Below are positions 7,682-16,110 of a stretch of 64,000 nt of DNA, piece after piece; positions within the stretch are counted from its first letter, which is position 1; the number at the start of each line of letters is the position of its first letter. The stretch spans positions 248,001-312,000 of the forward strand of contig JBJXHN010000007.1 of the NCBI GenBank assembly GCA_046233135.1, given 5' to 3'. The notes beneath the pieces were generated by a model that saw nothing but the letters and a program-made list of their open reading frames with translations, was not told the DNA's origin and ran no database searches. The stretch comes from JBJXHN01 sp046233135 (GTDB lineage Bacteria > Pseudomonadota > Alphaproteobacteria > Rhodospirillales > Rhodospirillaceae). The position numbers were made by a program, and so were the translations under genes.

Positions 7682-7843
7682 CTAGCGTTTGGGCACGGCA
7701 ATGGGATCGCTGGAAGGGAAGCTTTCCTCCAGCGCCTCGTCGAGCAGGTCTTCTTCATGGGGTTCCAGGTCGTGCGGAGACTTGCGCTGGTCCTTTTCCG
7801 GGACCTGGGGTGCTTCCGGTTCATATTCGCGTTTGATGGACAT
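7682..7843 (-). CDS. Small acidic conserved protein with ESFPxSDP motif
   Basis: A 53-residue ORF reads MSIKREYEPEAPQVPEKDQR at the start and ends DEALEESFPSSDPIAVPKR. A GGGAG ribosome binding site lies 10 bases before the ATG. The tail motif ESFP(A/S)SDP is shared by many very short proteobacterial proteins of unknown function; the product is highly charged, with Pro-rich and Glu-rich sections and no membrane segment. It is divergent from the secreted protein gene at 7993. The recurrent motif, start signal and codon bias argue that it is a real gene. Confidence 0.7.
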   Translation of the reverse strand: MSIKREYEPEAPQVPEKDQRKSPHDLEPHEEDLLDEALEESFPSSDPIAVPKR

Positions 7844-7992
7844 GATCGGATGTCTCCCGTCTGTTGCTCCGTGGTCAACGGGCGGCGTCGGACGGGAGTT
7901 CCGAGAAATCGCGGCAGGGCTGGCGCCCGGCGGTCTGGAGCGGCATGATGCGCCCGCAAAGGGTCCGGGGCAGAAGCGGAGAGAGGCGATCC

Positions 7993-8715
7993 ATGGGCAA
8001 GGCGACGGGAAACGGTAAGGCGGGGGGCCGGCGGTGCTGCGCGCGCTTCGGCATGGCTTTGGCCCTGGCGCTGGGTATTGGCAGCGGTCTCTGCGCTCTG
8101 ACGGCGGCCCCGGTTCTGGCCGAGACGACGCGGGTCGGGGGCTGGTGGGTTTCCGACGTGGCCGACGACAAGGGCAAGCTCAGCCATTGTTCCATGCTGA
8201 CCGTTTACCCCGCAGCCAATGGCGAGCGGGTGGTGCTGACGGTGAACCTGTCGGGGGATGGCATCAGCATGATGAGTCTGCGGCACACGGCCTGGAAACC
8301 CCGTCCGGACTGGGTCCAGGCCAGCAGCCTGGTCTTCGACGGGGACAAGGAAAGCGCCATGGTCGTCGCCGGGCAGTCGACGGCTGATCTGATCCGCCTG
8401 GAGCTGCGGGATTGGCCGACGGTGTTCAAGCGCCTGCGGACCGCCGAGACGGTGACCATCAGCACCGAAGCCGGCGCGGTGACCCTGACTTTGAGCGACG
8501 TATACGAGGCAATCCGCACCCTGGCCCGCTGCGCCAAGACCGGAACCGTGCCCCAGGTGGAACCTGCACCCTTCGGACCGCCGCCGGAAGGCATTGACCC
8601 CGATGACCTGAAATCCCTGCTTCCGCCCGAGGGGCAGGAGCCTGCGGTGGATGGGAAAGAGATGGTCGACGAAGAGGAGGTCGACGAAGAGGCTGCCGCC
8701 CCTGTCGCCCGGTAG
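7993..8715 (+). CDS. Exported protein of unknown function
   Basis: The 240-residue product begins MGKATGNGKAGGRRCCARFG and has a hydrophobic stretch and probable signal cleavage near TAAPVLA-ETT, about residue 37. An ATG at 7993 with a GAGAGG-like site before it is chosen over the longer upstream frame because it puts the signal peptide at the N-terminus. The mature part (VGGWWVSDVADDKGKLSHC, then a beta-rich stretch) is vaguely like periplasmic IalB-type proteins, but I do not assign it. The C-terminus is Pro-rich, then strongly acidic (DEEEVDEEAAA). It is convergent with the kinase gene at 8723, seven bases away. Confidence 0.7.
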   Translation: MGKATGNGKAGGRRCCARFGMALALALGIGSGLCALTAAPVLAETTRVGGWWVSDVADDKGKLSHCSMLTVYPAANGERVVLTVNLSGDGISMMSLRHTAWKPRPDWVQASSLVFDGDKESAMVVAGQSTADLIRLELRDWPTVFKRLRTAETVTISTEAGAVTLTLSDVYEAIRTLARCAKTGTVPQVEPAPFGPPPEGIDPDDLKSLLPPEGQEPAVDGKEMVDEEEVDEEAAAPVAR

Positions 8716-8722
8716 GGTGCCG

Positions 8723-10729
8723 TCAATCCGTCGACCCGTCTCCTTCCGGGGTGCTGTTCCGGACATGGCGGACGCGGTGGGCGGGGAAATGCACCGCGAC
8801 CGTCGTGCCCTGATCGGGAATGCTGGTCACCTGAAGCCCGCCGCCGTGCTGGTTCGCCAGGGCATTGGCCAGCGGCAGGCCCAGGCCGGTGCCTTCAAAC
8901 CGGCGGTGCAGGGAACTGTCCACCTGACCGAAAACCGATAGCGCCTTGGGCAGGTCACAGGCAGCGATGCCGATCCCCGTGTCCTTCACCCGCATCAGCA
9001 GCATACCGTCCTTTTCCATCTCCGCCGTTACGGTGACCCGGCCGCCCGGCCTGGTGAATTTGACTGCATTGGACACCAAGTTCAGCAGGATCTGCTTGGT
9101 GCGCCGGGGGTCGGCGTAAAGGTGCAGGGCGGGATCCACCGGATCCGCTTCCAGCGCCACGCCGCCTTCGCGTGCCCGTTGGCGGACCAGCAGCAAGGTG
9201 GCGTCGATCACGCCGGAAACGGCGAAGGTTTCTTCGTCCAGGGTCAGGCGGCCACTTTCGATGCGCGACACGTCCAGCACGTCGGTGATGATCGACAGCA
9301 GGTGGTGACCGGAGTCGCGGATGTTGTGCAGATAGTCGGCGTAGCGTGGCGGCTGGATCGGCCCCAGGGTTTCGGACAGGGCGAAGTCGGAAAAGCCGAT
9401 GATGGCGTTCAGCGGCGTACGCAGCTCGTGGCTCATATTCGCCAGGAATTCGGACTTGGCCCGGTTGGCGACCTCTGCCTGTTCCTTGGCCTCTTCCAGG
9501 TGGCGGGTGCGCTGATGAACCAGGGATTCCAGATGCTCGTTCACCGCCCGCAAGCGCAGATTGGCCCGCCGTTCACGGTACATCGCCCGCACGATGACCA
9601 GGGGCACCAGGGCTGAGAGCGCCAGCAGGATCGCGTAAAGCAGAACGCCCTGGTCGAAGCCGGTCAGCGAGGCCGTGTCCACCGGCTCGAAGGTCACGAT
9701 TTTCCAGGACCCGGCGTCCACCGTGTCCGTCTTGCCGTCCGTGAGCCGGCCTGGTGTGTCGAGCAGGGCATGGCCGGGCAGAATGGTGTCGAAGGTCACC
9801 AGCCGGTCACCTTGCCACAGCTGGCCCTTGGCTGCTGCACCAAGGCGTTCCCAAAGGTCCGGATGGTCCCGAGCGAAGCCCGGCGGTTGGCCGAACATGA
9901 AGCCCCACAGGCGGTCCCGGACCGCCGTCGGCCCCATCATGTAATGGCCGGCCTCGTTCACCAGCAGGACCACCCTGCCGGGCTGGGACAGATGCTCTGT
10001 CAACAGGCCGAGAAGGGAGTCGGCCGCATAGTTCAGGACAATCAGTCCGAGCGGTTTGCCATGCAAGTCATGCAGTGGTGTGGCGAGGCGGATCATGGGG
10101 TGGTGGGGGTCTTCGATCCGGCCGCGTTCCATGTTCAGATCCAGCCGCGAGACATGAATGCCCCCGGGCGGCAAGGCCAGACCCCGCTGCACATAAAGAC
10201 GGTTGGATTTGTCCTGAAGCGCCTCTTCCGGGGTCGGCACGAAGGAGGTGCCATCGTAATCGATGCGGATACGCTCCCGCCCCGCGCGGTCGAGCAGGTG
10301 AACCTGCTGGAAAATCGTCTTGGAGCGGGCAAAGTGCAGCATCTGGCGCATCACCCGCATACGCAGCGCCGGGGTCTCGTCCTGAAGGAACCGGGCGCTG
10401 TCGGTCAGGCCGGGCAGGACCATCAGGTCGGTGGCAATGCCGCGCAGCCGGGCTTCTACCTGGCCCCGGGCATCAAAGACATCCGCCTGCCGGCGGATTT
10501 CGGCGGTGGTGCGGGCATGATCGACAGCGCTGAGGTAGAAGGTCAGGAAAGCGGCCGTCAGCAGGCCCGCCCCCAGACCTGCCAGCAGCAGATATCGCCA
10601 GACCATCGGCCGAAAAACCGGGTCACGGAAAGCGCCAAAGGCGCCCTGAAGCGGCGACCGGGGGGAGTCCCGCAGCGCCATTTTCGGGATAACGTCGTCT
10701 GACCTGCCTGTCTCGCCGACTGTCCACAT
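8723..10729 (-). CDS. Membrane sensor histidine kinase with extracytoplasmic sensor domain
   Basis: The 668-residue protein has a first transmembrane helix near residues 45-67 (YLLLAGLGAGLLTAAFLTFY), a periplasmic region of about 270 residues resembling a double-Cache sensor (LLDRAGRERIRIDYDG, LATPLHDLHGKPLGLIVLNY), and a second helix (GVLLYAILLALSALVPLVIV). A short coiled coil leads to the HisKA box SEFLANMSHELRTPLNA with the phospho-accepting His, and a HATPase domain with NLVSNAVKF, VKDTGIGI and GTGLGLPLA. It lacks a receiver domain, and no response regulator gene is adjacent, so the partner is unknown. An internal ATG at residue 17 is an alternative start; neither start has a strong ribosome binding site. 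Confidence 0.85.
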   Translation of the reverse strand: MWTVGETGRSDDVIPKMALRDSPRSPLQGAFGAFRDPVFRPMVWRYLLLAGLGAGLLTAAFLTFYLSAVDHARTTAEIRRQADVFDARGQVEARLRGIATDLMVLPGLTDSARFLQDETPALRMRVMRQMLHFARSKTIFQQVHLLDRAGRERIRIDYDGTSFVPTPEEALQDKSNRLYVQRGLALPPGGIHVSRLDLNMERGRIEDPHHPMIRLATPLHDLHGKPLGLIVLNYAADSLLGLLTEHLSQPGRVVLLVNEAGHYMMGPTAVRDRLWGFMFGQPPGFARDHPDLWERLGAAAKGQLWQGDRLVTFDTILPGHALLDTPGRLTDGKTDTVDAGSWKIVTFEPVDTASLTGFDQGVLLYAILLALSALVPLVIVRAMYRERRANLRLRAVNEHLESLVHQRTRHLEEAKEQAEVANRAKSEFLANMSHELRTPLNAIIGFSDFALSETLGPIQPPRYADYLHNIRDSGHHLLSIITDVLDVSRIESGRLTLDEETFAVSGVIDATLLLVRQRAREGGVALEADPVDPALHLYADPRRTKQILLNLVSNAVKFTRPGGRVTVTAEMEKDGMLLMRVKDTGIGIAACDLPKALSVFGQVDSSLHRRFEGTGLGLPLANALANQHGGGLQVTSIPDQGTTVAVHFPAHRVRHVRNSTPEGDGSTD

Positions 10730-10863
10730 TTGGGTATTTAGGCCCTATCCGTCTGGCCGCATCTAATGATTTGTAGATGGAAGTATCTATCTGGGCGATG
10801 TGTCAAGAAAAAGGCGGCATCCGTGTGGTGCCGCCTGTTCTTCGATCTCGGTGGAGTTGCTTT

Positions 10864-11127
10864 TTACACTGCTTCGGGGAAAGTCTTCTTCAGCTTTTGC
10901 AGAATCGGGGTTTCGTATTGCATCAGCGTGTCGTATCCGCCGATGACATTCCCGTCGATGAGGATTTGCGGCACGGTCTTGGCGTCAGGGATCCGCTCCT
11001 TCATTTTCGAGAAGGAATCCACGTCGGAGACGTCGATTTCCGAATAGGGAACATTGTGTTCGGAAAACCAGGCCTTGGCTTTCTGGCAGAAAATGCACGA
11101 CGTCTTCGTATAGATCTCTACGGCCAT
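10864..11127 (-). CDS. grxC: Glutaredoxin 3
   Basis: An 87-residue dithiol glutaredoxin with active site CIFC (Cys11, Cys14) after the first beta strand, the cis-proline region KTVPQILIDG and the glutathione-binding GGYDTL. It reduces protein disulfides and glutathione mixed disulfides in the cytoplasm. Length and motif order match GrxC of alphaproteobacteria. AAGGA before the ATG is the ribosome binding site. It stands alone on the minus strand. Confidence 0.93.
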   Translation of the reverse strand: MAVEIYTKTSCIFCQKAKAWFSEHNVPYSEIDVSDVDSFSKMKERIPDAKTVPQILIDGNVIGGYDTLMQYETPILQKLKKTFPEAV

Positions 11128-11321
11128 GAGCCCGTCCTTATCTGTTTCCGCGGGGGTCCGCGCCTATATACGAGGCAGGCCCCGCAGTCCGCAACCCTTC
11201 GCGGGGCCGGTGGTGCTCCGGCTCGGTCCGTGGTCTTGGCCCCGGGCCTGATCCGGGAACGCGCCGCTTTCGGATGCATTGACTGTCCGAGAAGGCAACA
11301 AACAGCGGAGGATCTTATCCC

Positions 11322-11534
11322 ATGAGCGACGCCGTTTATAAGAAGGTCGATCTGGTCGGCACGTCCAAGGACAGTATCGAAGACGCGGTACGGGGCGCCA
11401 TCCGCAAGGCAGCGGAAAGCATTCACCACATGGACTGGTTCGAAGTCAAGGAAACACGCGGCTGGATCAAGGACGGCGAGGTGCAGCACTTCCAGGTGAC
11501 CCTGCAAGTGGGTTTCCGCATCGACGGCACCTGA
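11322..11534 (+). CDS. Dodecin (flavin-binding dodecamer)
   Basis: A 70-residue protein, MSDAVYKKVDLVGTSKDSIE, with the single-helix, three-strand dodecin pattern. The RGWI..GEVQHFQVTLQVGFRI segment carries the Trp and Gln used to stack and hold flavins in family members. Dodecins store or buffer flavins in the cytosol. A strong GGAGG site lies 11 bases before the ATG. The gene is convergent with cfa and shares a bidirectional hairpin. Confidence 0.9.
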   Translation: MSDAVYKKVDLVGTSKDSIEDAVRGAIRKAAESIHHMDWFEVKETRGWIKDGEVQHFQVTLQVGFRIDGT

Positions 11535-11580
11535 TGTCCGGCGAACAGATCAAAGCAGGGTGCTGGCGCCCTTTCCGCGA

Positions 11581-11613
11581 CAGGCCCGGATGCTGCCAAG
11601 GCATCCGGGCCTG
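11581..11613. terminator. Bidirectional terminator-like hairpin between dodecin and cfa
   Basis: A 13-bp perfect stem, CAGGCCCGGATGC (11581-11593) with GCATCCGGGCCTG (11601-11613), has a seven-base loop and lies between two convergent genes. T-runs are absent on both sides. Confidence 0.5.
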
Positions 11614-11618
11614 TGCCG

Positions 11619-12872
11619 CTATTGCGCCGCGTGTCGCAGGGGCAGGGGCTCGGCAGACCCGGTTCCGCAGGGGCCGGGAAGGGATTCCAGCAGGTAGTCG
11701 CGGGTCAGGGGGACGGCCTCCTGCTTCCGGGTCAACTGGACCTGAAACACCATCTGATTCCAGTGGCGAAAAGCCATTTCGCAGCCCATCAGATAGAATT
11801 CCCACATGCGGCAAAACCGTTCGTCATAGATGGCGGCCGCCTTGTCCCGGTTGGCCTGGAACCGGCGGGTCCATTCCGCCAGGGTGCGGGCGTAATGCAG
11901 GCGCAGGATTTCCACATCGGTGACATACAGTGCGGCTCTTTCCACTGCCGCCATGGCTTCCGACAGCGCCGGGGTGTAGCCGCCGGGGAAGATGTACTTG
12001 CGCAGCCAGGGATTGGTGGTGCCCGGTGGCTCCATGCGCCCGATGGAATGGATCACGGCGATACCGTCGGGCCGCAGCAGATCGCGCACCCGGGCGAAGT
12101 ATTTCCCCAGGTGGGTCGATCCCACATGTTCCAGCATGCCCACGGAAACCACCCGGTCGAAAGTTTCGTTCAGGTTGCGGTAATCCTGCAGGCGGAAGGT
12201 GACCTTGTCGTCCAGCCCGGCGTCCTTGGCGCGTTGGCGGGCGATCTTCAGCTGTTCTTCCGACAGGGTGATGCCCACCACCTGCACATTGTGGTGCCGG
12301 GCCAGATGCAGGGCCAGCCCGCCCCAGCCGCAGCCGATGTCCAGTACCCTTAATCCCGCCTGAAGCATCAGCTTGCCGGCCAGCAGGCGTTTCTTGTTTT
12401 CCTGGGCCTGTTCCAGGCTGTCCTGGGGCGTGGCGAAGTAGGCGCAGGAATACTGCCGGTCGTCGTCCAGGAACAGGTCATACAGACGGCCTGACAGGTC
12501 GTAATGATGGGCGACGTTGCGCTTCGCCCGGGTCATGGGATTGAACTGCTGGATCCAGCGAAAGGGCCGCTGCAGCCGCTGGGCGGCGCGCAGGAATGGA
12601 TGGGTTTCGATGTGGTGCAGGTTATGGCCGATCACGTCCATGAAGTCGCGGATCGACCCTTCTTCCATCCGTAATGTCCCGTCCATATAGGCCTCGCCCA
12701 CCACCAAGTGGGGGTAGGCGGCCATGCGCCAGTCCAGGCGGGGATCGGTTATGCGGATCGTTGCCCGGGGACCGGGGTTCGATCCTGTCAGGCTGTGGCG
12801 GCGTCCCGCCGCGTCGATGATGGTCAAGGCTCCGTGTCGGATGCGTCCTTTCAACAACCGTGTGAACAGCAT
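11619..12872 (-). CDS. cfa: Cyclopropane-fatty-acyl-phospholipid synthase
   Basis: The 417-residue enzyme transfers a methylene group from S-adenosylmethionine to double bonds of membrane phospholipid acyl chains. The N-terminal lipid-binding part is followed by NVAHHYDLSGRLYDLFLDDD, characteristic of Cfa, the SAM-binding motif VLDIGCGWGG (residues 176-185), and GMLEHVG. The C-terminal part has WRRF-type residues near WTRRFQANRDK. AGGAGGG is the ribosome binding site. The 290-base upstream region is AT-rich and probably holds its promoter; cfa genes are commonly stationary-phase or stress controlled, which is not shown here. Confidence 0.93.
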   Translation of the reverse strand: MLFTRLLKGRIRHGALTIIDAAGRRHSLTGSNPGPRATIRITDPRLDWRMAAYPHLVVGEAYMDGTLRMEEGSIRDFMDVIGHNLHHIETHPFLRAAQRLQRPFRWIQQFNPMTRAKRNVAHHYDLSGRLYDLFLDDDRQYSCAYFATPQDSLEQAQENKKRLLAGKLMLQAGLRVLDIGCGWGGLALHLARHHNVQVVGITLSEEQLKIARQRAKDAGLDDKVTFRLQDYRNLNETFDRVVSVGMLEHVGSTHLGKYFARVRDLLRPDGIAVIHSIGRMEPPGTTNPWLRKYIFPGGYTPALSEAMAAVERAALYVTDVEILRLHYARTLAEWTRRFQANRDKAAAIYDERFCRMWEFYLMGCEMAFRHWNQMVFQVQLTRKQEAVPLTRDYLLESLPGPCGTGSAEPLPLRHAAQ

Positions 12873-13069
12873 TGCCGGTCACCCTCCTGTCGGTCCGTGT
12901 GGCCGGGTCGGTCCCAAATCCGGCCTGCACGTAATCGTTGTCCCACCCCGTATTCAAATGTTTATAACCAAAGATTTTCAGGGTTGTTTCGATCTGTTCC
13001 GGATCAAAAATCCCCTTGCTGTTTAATTACAGGTTGGGTGAGGTACCCGCGTGGTCAATAGGGAAACCC

Positions 13070-13086
13070 CGTTCCATGCGGGAACG
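13070..13086 (-). terminator. Short hairpin downstream of the PRC-like gene
   Basis: CGTTCC (13070-13075) pairs with GGAACG (13081-13086) around a five-base loop; on the minus strand it is followed by GGGTTTCCC. It lies 80 bases past the stop codon of the gene at 13166. Weak candidate. Confidence 0.3.
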
Positions 13087-13165
13087 CACGGATCGTCAAG
13101 CCGATCCCCGGGGTGGGGTGAGGCGGAAGCTCGCGGGATGGAGGGAGAGTGGTGCTCGCGCCCCG

Positions 13166-14116
13166 TCAGCGCATGCGCGGAACCACCACGCCGCCGGTGT
13201 CGCTGCCGTCGCTGCCGGCTCCGGTCAGGGGAGTGGGCGCCTGTGTCTGTGCTGCGGGGCCGGTGAGAGGGGTGGGGAAGGCCTGGGCGGGCGCGGGCAG
13301 CGTTTCCGTGCCGATCGCTTGTCCCATCCCCTGGTCCATCCCCGGTGTTGCCTCGATAGCCGCATCCGCTGGGGGGGCGGGTTGGTCGAGGGTGGCGGCA
13401 AGCGGCAGGGCGCGCAGCCCCACGGGGTCGAGGGAGGTCCGGGCGGTGGTCGGTCCGCGCGCACCGATCCGCTCCAGGCTGACCGAGCCGATGGGCAGGG
13501 CCACCTTGTGCGATACCGGGGCGCCGACGTGGTTCAGTTCGACGATCAGGTGGGTCACCCGGCCGTCGGGGTCCAGGCGCAGATCGGTGATATGGCCGCC
13601 CGCGCCGCCGCCAGGGGTGCGCAGGGGGGCTTCCAGCAGGGCATCGGCGCTGAACAGGCCTGGCGGGGTCAGGTCGTACAGAAAGGGCTTGATCACCTGG
13701 CCATAGGCCCGGGCGATGTTCAGGCTGACCGAACCGGCTTTTGCCGGCGTTTCGGGATCGGCGACCAGTCCGGCGGCATCCCAGGGCAGGGCCACCATCT
13801 TGCCGTCCAGGCCCATGCGCAGGAAGGTGCCGTCGCTCAGCACCACCCGGCCCGGCCGGCCGTCGGCATCGATCAGCAGGTCGGAGACCTCGGCCACCGG
13901 CGGGGCACTGGCGCTGGTCAGCACCGGCAGGGACAGCACCGCCGACAGCCGCTGGCCACCGGTGGGCGGGGGCAGGGGGGCGGGGTCCGCTTGCGTGGGA
14001 TCGACCGCGTCGGGCGTCGGCGATCCGTCCTGGGCCAGCGCCCCGGCTCCGCCAAGGGTGCCCAGGGTCAGAACGATGGCCAGAAACGAGATCATGGCGG
14101 CGGTGGGCAGCGGCAT
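13166..14116 (-). CDS. Exported protein with PRC-barrel-like domains
   Basis: From the ATG at 14116 the product is 316 residues, starting MPLPTAAMISFLAIVLTLGT with a signal peptide that probably ends near GALAQD. The longer frame from 14182 would bury this signal, so the shorter start is preferred. After a Pro-rich linker come two segments, VAEVSDLLIDADGRPGRVVL and HITDLRLDPDGRVTHLIVEL, which match the strand-turn-strand pattern of PRC-barrel domains. The C-terminus is low-complexity Pro/Thr/Gly. Exported PRC-barrel proteins are common in alphaproteobacteria, with mostly unknown roles. Divergent from the deacetylase gene at 14378. Confidence 0.65.
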   Translation of the reverse strand: MPLPTAAMISFLAIVLTLGTLGGAGALAQDGSPTPDAVDPTQADPAPLPPPTGGQRLSAVLSLPVLTSASAPPVAEVSDLLIDADGRPGRVVLSDGTFLRMGLDGKMVALPWDAAGLVADPETPAKAGSVSLNIARAYGQVIKPFLYDLTPPGLFSADALLEAPLRTPGGGAGGHITDLRLDPDGRVTHLIVELNHVGAPVSHKVALPIGSVSLERIGARGPTTARTSLDPVGLRALPLAATLDQPAPPADAAIEATPGMDQGMGQAIGTETLPAPAQAFPTPLTGPAAQTQAPTPLTGAGSDGSDTGGVVVPRMR

Positions 14117-14284
14117 CGGAGCACCATTCGATTGCAGGGACGAAAGACGAAGACGGACGGCTGGACCCTGACCCAGGATCATGGCCGAAGCGTGACGGCC
14201 GGCAGGGCACTGAACCCTTCAAAAGAGTCAGCGGTCAGTGCGCTACCCCGCTGTTTATGGATCACCTTTCCAAACGTTGGCTGA

Positions 14285-14306
14285 CGCCTCCGTTTGGGTC
14301 GATGCA
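14285..14306 (+). repeat. 22-base repeat, copy 1
   Basis: These 22 bases, starting CGCCTCCGTTTGGGTC and ending GATGCA, are repeated exactly at 56476-56497. Both copies are intergenic: this one lies upstream of the deacetylase gene, the other downstream of aspS. It may be part of a dispersed repeat. Confidence 0.55.
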
Positions 14307-14377
14307 GGACGCGGACGGCGGCGCTGTGGAGCGCGAGAGGACTGGACAGCAGGCGGGGGATCGCCCATCTGCCAGCC

Positions 14378-15505
14378 ATGACCGCATCCCCATCCCCGGC
14401 GCCCTGGTTCATCGGCCACGATATCTATCGCAATTCCCGCTACGGCTCCAGCCATCCGCTGGGCATTCCCAGGGTGTCGGCCTGCATCGATCTGGTGCGG
14501 GCCTTGGGCTGGATGGACGAGGACCGCTATATCCACAGCCCCCAGGCCCGTCCAGCGGATCTGGCCCGCTTCCACGACCCCGCCTATATCGCCGCCCTGA
14601 TCGAGGCCGAGGCCACCGGGGCCGTGCCCGAGCCCGTGCGCCTGCGCCACAACATCGGCGTCAACGCCAATCCGGTCTTTGCCGAGATGTTCCGCCGCCC
14701 TGCCACCGCGTGCGGCGGTACCCTGAAAGCCGCCGCCCTGGTGCAGGACGGAGGGGTGGTGCACCATCCCGCCGGAGGCACCCATCATGGCCGGGCCGAC
14801 CATGCCAGCGGCTTCTGCTTCTTCAACGATCCGGTGCTCGGACTGATGGCGCTGCTGGATGCCGGAGTGGCGCCGCTGGCCTACGTGGACCTGGACGCCC
14901 ACCATGGCGACGGGGTGCAGGATGCCTTTCATGGCGATCCCCGGGTGCTGGTGATCTCGACCCACGAAGCCGACCGCTGGCCCCGCACCGGGCCGGTGGA
15001 GGACCGGGGCGGCGGCTGGGCACGCAATCTTCCCACGCCGTCCGGCCTGAATGACAGCGAATGGGACTGGCTGATGACCGAGGCCGTCGTGCCCCTGGTG
15101 CGCGACTGGCAGCCGGCCGCGCTGATGATCCAATGTGGCGCCGATGCCCTGGCCGACGACCCCCAATCCCGCCTGATGCTGTCCAATGCCGCCCTGTGGC
15201 GGACGGTGGCCGGGCTGAAGGATCTGGCGCCCCGGGTCATCGTGCTGGGGGGCGGTGGCTACAATCCCTGGTCGGTGGCCCGCTGCTGGGCGGGAATCTG
15301 GGGGGTGCTGGCGGGCCATCCGGTCCCCGACCGCCTGCCGCCGCCGGCGGAAAGCCTGATGCGCAGCCTGCACTGGACCCATCGGCGCGGCCGCACCCCG
15401 CCGGACCGCTGGTTCACCACCCTGGCCGATCCGCCGAATCCCGGCCCCGTGCGCGACGAGGTGAAGCGGGTAGCCGAAGCCGTGACGACGCCCGAATGGG
15501 GATGA
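14378..15505 (+). CDS. Histone deacetylase-family (AcuC/acetylpolyamine amidohydrolase-like) hydrolase
   Basis: The 375-residue zinc hydrolase keeps the family's catalytic motifs: HHPAGGTHHG with the tandem His pair, GFCFFND, the zinc-binding DLDAHHGDG, the second zinc Asp in QCGADALADDP, and the closing GGGGYNP. Bacterial members remove acetyl groups from small amines or protein lysines; the substrate is not deducible. The start MTASPSPAPWFIGHDIYR at 14378 places the first conserved element near the N-terminus as in relatives; a longer upstream frame is rejected. Its 3' end abuts an integrase relic. Confidence 0.88.
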   Translation: MTASPSPAPWFIGHDIYRNSRYGSSHPLGIPRVSACIDLVRALGWMDEDRYIHSPQARPADLARFHDPAYIAALIEAEATGAVPEPVRLRHNIGVNANPVFAEMFRRPATACGGTLKAAALVQDGGVVHHPAGGTHHGRADHASGFCFFNDPVLGLMALLDAGVAPLAYVDLDAHHGDGVQDAFHGDPRVLVISTHEADRWPRTGPVEDRGGGWARNLPTPSGLNDSEWDWLMTEAVVPLVRDWQPAALMIQCGADALADDPQSRLMLSNAALWRTVAGLKDLAPRVIVLGGGGYNPWSVARCWAGIWGVLAGHPVPDRLPPPAESLMRSLHWTHRRGRTPPDRWFTTLADPPNPGPVRDEVKRVAEAVTTPEWG

Positions 15506-15601
15506 TCCTGTAAATTTTATCTTATGATGGTATTTTTGTGTATCGAATGCAGGAATTGATGCTTGCGGTGGTAAGCCGCGGCCCGACCGAAGACCTCAGC
15601 C

Positions 15602-15811
15602 ATGTCCCACCGGTCTTGCCGTGCTCTGCCTGACCCTCTCCGTATAGGTCACACCGCCGCGACGATCCTGCTGGAAGAGGGGGTGGATATTCGCTTCGTA
15701 CAGCGATTGCTTGGACACAGCAGTATTTCGACCACCGAAATTTATACCAAAGTCACCGATTCAGCCCTGCGGTCCATTGTCGAAAAGGCGGATTGGATGG
15801 CCCGACTCTAA
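15602..15811 (+). pseudogene. Tyrosine recombinase (integrase) C-terminal remnant
   Basis: Only the last 50-60 residues of a phage-type/Xer-like integrase survive: HTAATILLEEGVDIRFVQRL, then LGHSSISTTEIYTKV with the catalytic Tyr and the LGHSS box. In intact relatives this begins LRHTAAT; here two extra residues (six bases, ATAGGT) split Arg and His, giving LRIGHTAAT. No N-terminal half or plausible ribosome binding site is found upstream. It is a decayed mobile-element gene marking an old integration between the deacetylase and the diguanylate cyclase. No attachment site or tRNA was recognised. Confidence 0.8.
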
Positions 15812-16110
15812 CGAAAATGGCGAGGATTTGACGAAAAATGTAGGTTTTTTGTCAGGATTTCCGGTTCCGCAGAGCGAAATTCGGCACCTCGGACTTGGTC
15901 TGATATCGCGGTATTTCAATGGGTTGCCGGGAGTGCCCCCAACTTAGGTGGGGTATACCTGGAGCGTGAGTGGGGCTGTTCTGTTCTGGACAAAGGGCAT
16001 AAAACCCCTATCCTTTGTCAAGGGTCCGATGATTCAACACGCCAGAGGTCGGGCTTGCGCCGGGTGCGTAACGGGAGCACCGTTGGGGTTGGGGCAGCGG
16101 TTCAGGACCG
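15812..16110. other. Intergenic region between integrase relic and diguanylate cyclase
   Basis: No gene is supported here. GGACAAAGG (about 15988-15996) can pair with CCTTTGTC (16012-16019), forming a modest stem-loop of no assigned function. The stretch probably holds the promoter of the downstream regulator. Confidence 0.35.
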
